Shown here in pieces: positions 57,517 to 64,000 of a stretch of DNA of 64,000 nt. How positions within the stretch are numbered: position 1 is the first letter of the stretch; every line of letters starts with the position of its first letter. Made by a program: the position numbers and the translations under genes. The notes beneath the pieces are model-generated. The model was not told where the DNA came from and searched no databases. It saw nothing but the letters and a program-made list of their open reading frames with translations. This DNA comes from Pseudonocardia autotrophica (GTDB lineage Bacteria; Actinomycetota; Actinomycetes; Mycobacteriales; Pseudonocardiaceae): NCBI RefSeq assembly GCF_003945385.1, contig NZ_AP018920.1:2356001-2420000 (forward strand), given 5' to 3'.

Positions 57517-58524
57517 ATGACCTCCTACGCCCACGACCCGACCGCGTCCGTGATCGTCGCGACCTGGCCCACCGGCGGCGGCACCGTCGCCACCCGGATC
57601 GCCCGCGTCCCCCGCAACTGGGAGGCCGTGCACGCCCGTCGCGTCGCCGGTCTGCTGACCCGGCTCTCCGCGCTGCTCTGGTCGGCCTACGCCGAGGACG
57701 AGGTCGGCCTGATCCGGGGGTTCCGGCTGGTCGAGGCGGTCCGCGTCCCGAGGTTCCCGCTCGTCGACCCACCCGAGAGCCCGGAGGACGACCGTGACCG
57801 GATCGCGCATGCCCTGGGGCACATCGTGTCGGTGGCACCGGGGCGGGTCTTCGCGGACGCGATCGTCGGTGAGGTCCGGGCCGAGATCGACGCCGTCGCC
57901 GAAGCCGATCTCGGCAAGCTCACCGGACGCTCCGCCCAGGCCGTCACCCACGTCCGGATCGGGATCCCCGCCGAGCAGCTGGCGCTGGCCCACCACCTCC
58001 TGCACGACGACCCGCTGGAGGCATGGCGGCTGCTGACCGAGGTCGAGCCGGCCGCGGCGGCGACCGCCGCACTGCGCTGGCTGCGCGCCGCGGCGACGCA
58101 CGTGTCGAGCGTCGTCGGTCATCCGGTCGCTGATGTCGTCGCGCTCGCCGAGGCGATCGACCACGAGGATCTGCTGGTCGCCCGGCATGTGCTGCAGCCG
58201 GGGTTCGGCGACCCGAGGACGGTGGACGACACGGAGCTCGTCCGGGACCTGCTTCAGGAGGCGGTGCTGGCCGGCCGGGGACTGTTCGTCGTCTGCCCGG
58301 ACGACGCGGGCCGCCCCGACGACACCGGGCACCGGATGGTGCGGACCGTCCTCGACCCGGCCGAACCGGGTCCGTGCCTGGTCGAGGGCCTACTACGAGG
58401 CATCCAGGGGTGCTTCCGGGTCTATACCGACGAGCTCACCGCCCGGGCCACGGATCCGGCATCGCTCCCGGACCAGCGCCTGCGGTTCACCGCCGAGCTC
58501 CGGCGGGTGGTGTTTTCGGCTTGA
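57517..58524 (+). CDS. Conserved-looking hypothetical protein
   Basis: Protein of 335 residues with an N-terminal stretch (SVIVATWPTGGGTVATRIARVP) that looks like a beta sandwich and a helical body with acidic patches. Several cysteines lie near the C-terminus. It has no membrane segments or recognisable catalytic motif. No ribosome site is evident, so the mRNA may be leaderless or the start differs. Strong G/C third positions support coding. I do not recognise the family. Confidence 0.7.
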   Translation: MTSYAHDPTASVIVATWPTGGGTVATRIARVPRNWEAVHARRVAGLLTRLSALLWSAYAEDEVGLIRGFRLVEAVRVPRFPLVDPPESPEDDRDRIAHALGHIVSVAPGRVFADAIVGEVRAEIDAVAEADLGKLTGRSAQAVTHVRIGIPAEQLALAHHLLHDDPLEAWRLLTEVEPAAAATAALRWLRAAATHVSSVVGHPVADVVALAEAIDHEDLLVARHVLQPGFGDPRTVDDTELVRDLLQEAVLAGRGLFVVCPDDAGRPDDTGHRMVRTVLDPAEPGPCLVEGLLRGIQGCFRVYTDELTARATDPASLPDQRLRFTAELRRVVFSA

Positions 58525-58580
58525 CGCTCCCGGTTCGTCCCGGTCTGCTTGCGTTCGGGGATGTCACGAGGGGGAGGGAC

Positions 58581-59828
58581 ATGACGGTCGAGGGGGGACG
58601 CCCACGCCTGTCCGGGCCGGTCGGGCTCACCGGGCGGGCTCCGGCGCCGGATCTGGCGCGGGGCTTCATGCTGCTGCTGATCGCGCTCGCGAACACGCCG
58701 TTCTACCTGTACGGGCGGGCACACTCCGACGCCGGCTTCCATCCGGTGGACGGCTCGGTCGCGGACCGGATCGTGCAGGCCGTGCTGATCACGGGCGTCG
58801 ACCTGCGGGTGTATCCGATGTTCGCGTTCCTGTTCGGCTACGGCCTCGCCGTGATCTACCGGCGGCAGGGCGAGAACGGGGTACCGGAACGCGAGGCGTT
58901 CCGGCTGTTGCAGCGGCGCAACCTGTGGCTGCTGGTGTTCGGATTCGTGCACGCGCTGCTGCTGTGGGGCGGCGACGTGCTCGGCGCCTACGGCCTCTGC
59001 GGGCTGGTGCTGGTGTGGCTGTTCGTGCGGCGCGCGGACCGGACGCTGCTGGTGTGGGCCGGGATCGGGGCCGGCGTGCTGGTGCTGCTCGCAGCGATGT
59101 CGGTGCTCGGCGCCTGGGCGGTGCTGGCGACCGGAACCGCGGCCGAGTCCGCCGGCGGGATCCCGGACTTCGTGACCGCGTCCGCCTCGTCGGAGAGCGT
59201 GCTCGCCGCGATGGGCGCGCGGATCACCATGTGGCCGTTCATCGTGCTGGTGCAGGGGCTGCTGGGGCTCGCCGTGCCGGTGGCGATCCTGCTCGGCTTC
59301 TGGGCCGCGCGGCGCCGGATCCTGGAACAGCCCGCGCAGTACCGACGGCTGCTGTGGATCACCGCGGTCGGCGGCATCGCGATCGGCTGGATCGGCGGGC
59401 TGCCGCATGCGCTGGCGCACGTCGGCGCGCTCGGCGGTCTGGACCAGGTCATGTGGGTGTTCACGACCACCCAGATGATCACTGGGCTGGCCTGCGGCAT
59501 CGGTTACGTCGCGCTGTTCGGGCTGATCGGTGACCGGCTCACCGGGCGAGCGCCCGGGCCGGTCGGGTTCGCGATCGGCGCGGTCGGGAAGCGGTCGCTC
59601 ACCTGCTATCTGGGGCAGTCGGTGCTGTGCGCGCCGCTGCTGGCGGCGTGGGGTCTCGGGCTGGGGGCGGTGCTCGGCAGCGCGACGATGGCACTGTTCG
59701 CGACCGGGGTGTGGCTGCTCCTCCTGATCTATGCGGTCGTGCTGGAGCGGCAGGGGAGGCCCGGTCCGGCCGAGGCGCTGCTGCGCAGGCTGGTCTACCG
59801 CGAGCCGAGCCCGGCCCGGGCGCGGTAG
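58581..59828 (+). CDS. DUF418 membrane protein
   Basis: Membrane protein of 415 residues, about nine to ten spans. The opening APAPDLARGFMLLLIALANTP and the C-terminal VGKRSLTCYLGQSVL are typical of DUF418 (YeiB-like) proteins. Members often sit with transport or stress genes. The activity is unknown (acyltransferase-3-like fold suggested). GGGGGAGGG precedes ATG 58581. The 3' end overlaps the AraC gene by 34 nt. Confidence 0.9.
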   Translation: MTVEGGRPRLSGPVGLTGRAPAPDLARGFMLLLIALANTPFYLYGRAHSDAGFHPVDGSVADRIVQAVLITGVDLRVYPMFAFLFGYGLAVIYRRQGENGVPEREAFRLLQRRNLWLLVFGFVHALLLWGGDVLGAYGLCGLVLVWLFVRRADRTLLVWAGIGAGVLVLLAAMSVLGAWAVLATGTAAESAGGIPDFVTASASSESVLAAMGARITMWPFIVLVQGLLGLAVPVAILLGFWAARRRILEQPAQYRRLLWITAVGGIAIGWIGGLPHALAHVGALGGLDQVMWVFTTTQMITGLACGIGYVALFGLIGDRLTGRAPGPVGFAIGAVGKRSLTCYLGQSVLCAPLLAAWGLGLGAVLGSATMALFATGVWLLLLIYAVVLERQGRPGPAEALLRRLVYREPSPARAR

Positions 59829-60760
59829 TCGCTCGGCGCCGTCCCGTAGGCCGTGCGGAACGCCCGGCTGAACCCGGCGAGATCGGTGAAGCCGTTGCTC
59901 CGGGCGACCTGCCCGACGGGCGTCCCGGCGAGCCGCGGATCGGCGAGGTCGCGGCGGGCCCGGTCCAGCCGGGCCCGCCGGATCCGGCGGGTCACCGACT
60001 CACCGGAACCGGCGAACAGCCGGTGCAACTGCCGGGTGGAGACGAAATGCGCGGCGGCGACCGACGCCGGCCCCAGATCGGGATCAGCGAGGTGCTCGTC
60101 CAGGTACCGCTCGACCCGATCCCGCAGTTCGGCGTGCGCCCGCTCGCCGGTGGCCGGCGGGGCGAGCTCGCCGGCCAGCGTCCCGACCAGCCCGCCGACC
60201 TCGTCGGCGACCCGCACCGCACCGGGGGCGCTCAGCGACGGCGGCATGCAGGCCAGCTCGCGCAGCACCCCGGCGACGACGGAGCCCAGGCCGGCCCGGG
60301 TGTCGAAGCGCCGGGCGGTGGCGCCGGCCGACTCACCGGCGGTGAGGTCGATCGCGTCCCGCGGCCAGGTGAAGACCAGCAGCTCCCAGTCCCTGCCGAA
60401 GGCCCAGGTGAAGGGCCGTTCGGTCTCGTAGAGGGCGAGATGGCCGGGATGCAGTACGGCGCGCCTGCCGTCCTGGTCGAGTACCGCCGTCCCGTGGGTC
60501 AGCATCCCGACCTGCAGGAACCGCCGGTCGTCCCGGTCGGCCAGCTGCCGGGTCCGGCGGCAGGTCTGCGACACCGACGAGACCCGGGAGATCTGCAGAT
60601 GGGCCAGCGTCGCGCTGTCGACCGCCCCGGCGAACGATCCGCCCCGACGACGGTCCGGGGCCACGTCGAGCGCGACGAAGTCGTGCCGCAGCGCCTCCCG
60701 CCACTCGTCGCAGCGCCGGGTCCGGGACGCGACCGGCGCCGCTCCGGGGGACAGGACCAC
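59795..60760 (-). CDS. AraC-family transcriptional regulator
   Basis: Regulator of 321 residues: an N-terminal AraC_binding_2-type sensor (about 20-190, with HDFVALDVAP and QVGMLTHGTAVL) and a C-terminal double helix-turn-helix (ASVAAAHFVSTRQLHRLFAG, then VGQVARSNGFTDLAGFSRAF). GTG 60760 is chosen because GGAGG lies 6 nt upstream. Longer starts lack a site. It is divergent from the molybdopterin oxidoreductase and probably regulates it. Confidence 0.9.
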   Translation of the reverse strand: MVLSPGAAPVASRTRRCDEWREALRHDFVALDVAPDRRRGGSFAGAVDSATLAHLQISRVSSVSQTCRRTRQLADRDDRRFLQVGMLTHGTAVLDQDGRRAVLHPGHLALYETERPFTWAFGRDWELLVFTWPRDAIDLTAGESAGATARRFDTRAGLGSVVAGVLRELACMPPSLSAPGAVRVADEVGGLVGTLAGELAPPATGERAHAELRDRVERYLDEHLADPDLGPASVAAAHFVSTRQLHRLFAGSGESVTRRIRRARLDRARRDLADPRLAGTPVGQVARSNGFTDLAGFSRAFRTAYGTAPSDYRARAGLGSR

Positions 60761-60826
60761 GGGGCACCTCCGCATCACTCGGGCGTCCACCCGAGTCCAC
60801 CGTCCGGACGTCGTCCGGTCAATGTC

Positions 60827-60844
60827 TGTCGCCCAGTGGCAACA
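60827..60844. promoter_or_regulatory. Operator-like inverted repeat between AraC and oxidoreductase genes
   Basis: TGTCGCC (60827-60833) and GGCAACA (60838-60844) form an inverted repeat with one mismatch and a 4-nt spacer, located in the shared 160-bp divergent region. Confidence 0.4.
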
Positions 60845-60920
60845 AATGGGCGCGCTGCGCGAAACGGGACGCCGCCGGTGGGTCCGATGCTGGCCGCACC
60901 ACCACCGGAGGAGTCCCGCG

Positions 60921-63056
60921 ATGACCACCACTCCCGAGCTGCCGTTGATCGACCTGAACGGATCCGGTACTCGCCGCGCCATCTGCCCGCACGACTGCCC
61001 GGACGGCTGTGCGATGACGGTGACCGTCGAGAACGGCCGGGCGACCGCCGTCCGCGGCGACAAGGAGCACCCCTTCACCCGGGGCGGGCTCTGCGTGAAG
61101 GTCAACAACTACGTCGACCGGGTGTACAGCCCGGACCGGGTCACCGCGCCGCTGCGCCGTACCGGGCCGAAGGGCTCCGGCCGGTTCGAGCCGATCACCT
61201 GGGACGAAGCGATCGGCACCGTCACCGGCACCTGGAAGCAGGTGATCGACGAGCACGGCCCCGAGGCCGTCATGCCGGTCAGCTACCTGGGCACCCAGGG
61301 CACGCTGAACGGGCTGAACGTCGGCGACCCGCTCTTCAACCGGATGGGCGCCACCGTCAGCGAGCGGACCTACTGCGACTCCGGTGCGTCGACCGCGTAC
61401 GTGATGAGCGTCGGCCCCACCGCGGGCGTCGATCCGGAGAGCCTCGTGCACTCCCGCTACATCGTCATCTGGGCGTGCAACATGGTGTCGACGAACCTGC
61501 ACCTGTGGCCGTTCGTCGCGCAGGCGCAGCGCAACGGCGCGAAGGTCGTCGTGATCGACCCGGTCAAGCACCGCACCGCGGCCCGCGCCGACTGGCACAT
61601 CCCGATCCGCCCCGGCACCGACGGCGCACTCGCGATGGCGCTGATCCACGTGATCATCAACGAGGGGCTGACCGACCGGGACTACGTGGAACAGCACACC
61701 CTCGGTGTCGACGAGCTGACCGAGCGGGTCCGCGACTGCACCCCGGAGTGGGCCGAGGCGGAGACCGGGATCCCGGCCGACGACATCCGCACGCTGGCCC
61801 GCGAGTACGCGGCCGGGCAGCCGTCCATGATCCGGATCGGGGTGGCGATCGAGCGGCACCCCGGCGGCGGCTCGACGGTCCGCGCGATCTCCTGCCTGCC
61901 GGGCCTGGTCGGGGCGTGGCGCAAGCCGGGCGGCGGGCTGCTGGCGCTGCCGCTGTGGGCGTTCCCGGTGAACTGGGACGCGCTGTCCCGACCCGAGCTA
62001 CGGCCCGAGGGCACCCGGATCATCAACCAGTTCCACCTGGGACGGGCACTGGCGGGGGAGATCGACGGGCCACCGGTGAAGGCACTGATGGTCTACAACT
62101 CGAACCCGGTCGTCGTCTGCCCCGACCAGGAGAAGGTGCTCGCCGGCCTGGCCCGCGACGACCTGTTCACCGTCGTCTCCGAGCAGTTCCTCACCGACAC
62201 CGCGCTCTACGCCGACATCGTGCTGCCCGCCGCGACCCAGCTGGAACAGACCGACATCATGTTCTCCTGGGGGCACTTCTACATCGGGTTGAACCGGCCG
62301 TCGATCCCGCCGGTCGGAGACGCGATCAGCAACGTCGAGCTGTTCCGGCGGCTCGCCGCCGCGATGGGCTACGACGACGACTGCTTCCGGATGACCGACG
62401 AGGAGTTGATCGCCGCCGCCTACGACTGGTCGGCGCCCGCGCTGGACGGCATCACCCCGGCGTCGCTGGCCGAGACCGGCTGGGCCCGGCTGAACCTGCC
62501 CGGCCCGGACGCCTACGCCCCGCACGCCGAGGGCGGGTTCCCGACCCCGTCCGGCCGGCACGAGTTCCTCTCCGGGGCCGCCGCCGGCGGCGACTTCGTC
62601 CTCCCGCTGTTCCGGCAGGGCTCGAACGAGTTCCAGCCCGGCGGCGTCGTCGATCCGCTACCCCGTTACGTGCCGCCGGTCGGTACCGACGGCGTGCACC
62701 CGCTGTCGCTGATCTCCCCGAAGTCGCACGCCTACATCAACTCCAGCTATGCGAACCTGCCCGCCCAGCAACGCGCGCAGGGCGAGCCGTCGGGCTGGCT
62801 GCATCCCGACGACGCCGCCGACCGCGAGGTGACCGACGGCGACCTGCTCCGGGTGTTCAACGAGCGCGGCGAGATCCTGGTCCGGGCGGTCGTCACCGCC
62901 GACGTCACCCGCGGGGTGGTGATGGCGAGCATGGGCGCCTGGCGCGCACAGACCAAGGGCCAGGCGACGGTGAACGCGATCAACCCGACCGGGTTCGCCG
63001 ATCTCGGTCACGCGCCGACCTTCTCCGACACCAAGGTTCAGGTGGAACGCGCGTAG
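60921..63056 (+). CDS. Molybdopterin-dependent oxidoreductase
   Basis: Catalytic subunit of 711 residues of the DMSO-reductase superfamily. A [4Fe-4S] site comes first (Cys22, Cys26, Cys30, Cys58: CPHDCPDGC...GGLCVK), then the molybdopterin domains and the C-terminal dinucleotide-binding domain (SPKSHAYINSSYANL, GEILVRAVVTADV). YCDSGAS (Cys152) may hold the Mo ligand. No Tat signal, so it is cytoplasmic. Electron-transfer subunits are absent nearby. Substrate unknown (formate-, nitrate- or BisC-like). GGAGGAG precedes ATG 60921. Confidence 0.93.
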   Translation: MTTTPELPLIDLNGSGTRRAICPHDCPDGCAMTVTVENGRATAVRGDKEHPFTRGGLCVKVNNYVDRVYSPDRVTAPLRRTGPKGSGRFEPITWDEAIGTVTGTWKQVIDEHGPEAVMPVSYLGTQGTLNGLNVGDPLFNRMGATVSERTYCDSGASTAYVMSVGPTAGVDPESLVHSRYIVIWACNMVSTNLHLWPFVAQAQRNGAKVVVIDPVKHRTAARADWHIPIRPGTDGALAMALIHVIINEGLTDRDYVEQHTLGVDELTERVRDCTPEWAEAETGIPADDIRTLAREYAAGQPSMIRIGVAIERHPGGGSTVRAISCLPGLVGAWRKPGGGLLALPLWAFPVNWDALSRPELRPEGTRIINQFHLGRALAGEIDGPPVKALMVYNSNPVVVCPDQEKVLAGLARDDLFTVVSEQFLTDTALYADIVLPAATQLEQTDIMFSWGHFYIGLNRPSIPPVGDAISNVELFRRLAAAMGYDDDCFRMTDEELIAAAYDWSAPALDGITPASLAETGWARLNLPGPDAYAPHAEGGFPTPSGRHEFLSGAAAGGDFVLPLFRQGSNEFQPGGVVDPLPRYVPPVGTDGVHPLSLISPKSHAYINSSYANLPAQQRAQGEPSGWLHPDDAADREVTDGDLLRVFNERGEILVRAVVTADVTRGVVMASMGAWRAQTKGQATVNAINPTGFADLGHAPTFSDTKVQVERA

Positions 63057-64000
63057 CCGGCGACGGCGCTCATGAGCAGCGCCACCACCGCGAGCAGCAC
63101 GAGCGCCAGCGGAAGCCCGACGACCGGGGCGAACCCGCCGATCGTGGCGGCGCCGATCCCGGCACCGGTCAGGAAACAGAGCGTCGCGACGCCGATCGCG
63201 CCGCTGCGCCGGTCGTCGGGCACGGCGTCGCCGACGGCGGCGATCATCGAGGGCTGCCCGGTGCCGAACGCCAGCGTCACCAGCATCGGAGCGATCGCGA
63301 GCACCCACGGCAGGTGCCAGGTGACGCCGGCCACGGCGACGAGCAGGCCGACGGTCGTCGTCACACAGGCCGCGGTCAGCGTGCGCCGGGCGCCGATCGT
63401 GGACTGCAGCAGAGCCGACAGCGACGGGCAGGCCAGCGCGACCACCGCCGACGGGACCAGCACCAGTCCGGTGGCCAACGGCGTCCAGCCGCGCTCGGCC
63501 AGCTCCAGCGGGATGCCCAGCAGCAGCGCGAACCAGGCGGCCGGGATGATCGCGGCGCACACCGCGCTGCGCACCACCGCGCGGTTGCGGATCACCGCGC
63601 GGGGGAGGAAGCCGTCGGGCCGGCGCCGGACCCAGGCCGCGGTCGCCGGGACCCCGAGCGCGAGCAGTACCGCACCCACCACCGCGGCGGCGGTTCCCGC
63701 GCTCGGGGACTGGACGAGCAGCACCAGCCCGGTCACCGCGGTCGCCACGATCACGGCGCCCACCAGGTCGGGCCGGATCCCGTCGCCGCGGACGGCCGAG
63801 CGCCGCCACAGGTAGGGCACTGCCAGCAGGCCGATGGCCGGCAACGCGACGGCCGCCCGCCAGCCGCCCGCGGTGGTCAGCGCGCCGCCGACCAGCGGGC
63901 CGAGCGCGGACAGCAGCGCCGAGGTGCCGGCCAGCCTGCCCAGCGCCCGGCCGCGCCGGTCCGCGGGCAACCGGGCGCTGAGCAGCGCCGCCGCGAGCAC
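63038..64000 (-). CDS. MFS transporter (5' end outside window)
   Basis: C-terminal portion, 320 residues, of a DHA2-like drug exporter, about ten spans visible. GPLVGGALTTAGGWRAAVAL matches motif C with the loop after span 5. The frame is open through the right edge, so the N-terminal spans lie beyond the window. The GTG at 64000 is only the edge, not the start. Its stop overlaps the oxidoreductase 3' end by 19 nt. Confidence 0.9.
   Translation of the reverse strand: MLAAALLSARLPADRRGRALGRLAGTSALLSALGPLVGGALTTAGGWRAAVALPAIGLLAVPYLWRRSAVRGDGIRPDLVGAVIVATAVTGLVLLVQSPSAGTAAAVVGAVLLALGVPATAAWVRRRPDGFLPRAVIRNRAVVRSAVCAAIIPAAWFALLLGIPLELAERGWTPLATGLVLVPSAVVALACPSLSALLQSTIGARRTLTAACVTTTVGLLVAVAGVTWHLPWVLAIAPMLVTLAFGTGQPSMIAAVGDAVPDDRRSGAIGVATLCFLTGAGIGAATIGGFAPVVGLPLALVLLAVVALLMSAVAGYARST

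Noticed and set aside
1..64000. Mobile elements, phage genes, CRISPR arrays, rRNA or tRNA
   Set aside because: No transposase, integrase, attachment-site pair, regularly spaced repeat-spacer array or structural RNA signature was recognised on either strand.

Overview
The window is very GC-rich (about 73 percent by eye), with strong third-position G/C bias, many GTG starts, ATGA/GTGA stop-start overlaps and leaderless promoters. The gene content (AlkB-rubredoxin fusion, PucR, HxlR, DUF3040, Rpf-type resuscitation factor, SigB/SigF-like sigma factor, MSMEG_056x nitrogen-starvation cluster) points to an actinomycete, most likely Pseudonocardia or a close relative. It is a chromosomal, metabolically versatile region. 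No rRNA, tRNA, CRISPR array, insertion sequence or phage gene was recognised. Both ends cut through genes (an ABC ATPase on the left, an MFS transporter on the right).

Layout. 1-1.4 kb: end of an ABC-2 exporter, closed by a strong hairpin. 1.5-4.4 kb: alkane hydroxylation (AlkB fused to rubredoxin, a small ferredoxin, a PucR regulator), followed by repeats and two 63-nt palindromic elements (4.4-5.4 kb). 5.5-13.2 kb: a nitrilase-associated (Nit1C-like, MSMEG_0565-0572) cluster of glycosyltransferase, two nitrilase-superfamily proteins (one lacking its catalytic residues), GNAT-AIR-synthase fusion, radical SAM protein and Sll0783-like protein, with a divergent flavoprotein. 13.4-21.4 kb: housekeeping and stress genes, including a sigma factor, TerC under a yybP-ykoY manganese riboswitch, and MgtE. 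21.4-25.4 kb: MetNIQ-type importer with a flavin monooxygenase. 25.8-34.2 kb: a minus-strand catabolic operon (NMT1/Tau-type importer, cyclic amidohydrolase, shikimate-dehydrogenase-like protein, GntR regulator, AtzF_C-like protein, deaminase, amidase), probably for a cyclic ureide or related N-heterocycle.

34.3-50.2 kb is the most striking part. It is an apparent organosulfur-scavenging island with four luciferase-like monooxygenases, a DszC-like flavoprotein, a GlcD-like FAD oxidase, an Opp/Dpp-type importer, a hydrolase-sulfurtransferase fusion and a LysR regulator. Three transcription units begin with short Cys-containing leader ORFs. Two of these leaders, with their promoter regions, are evident duplicates conserved mainly through synonymous codon changes. 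This suggests cysteine-supply control by translation of the leaders.

50.2-64 kb: a tripartite tricarboxylate transporter, universal stress protein, Dps with possible DtxR-type palindromes, MFS transporter, Rpf-like lysozyme-fold protein, PPOX protein, DUF418 membrane protein, AraC regulator and a molybdopterin oxidoreductase. Recurrent themes are leaderless promoters (TANNGT 6-8 nt before the start codon) at six genes, and minisatellites with a 15-nt or 30-nt period at the 3' ends of several unrelated genes.
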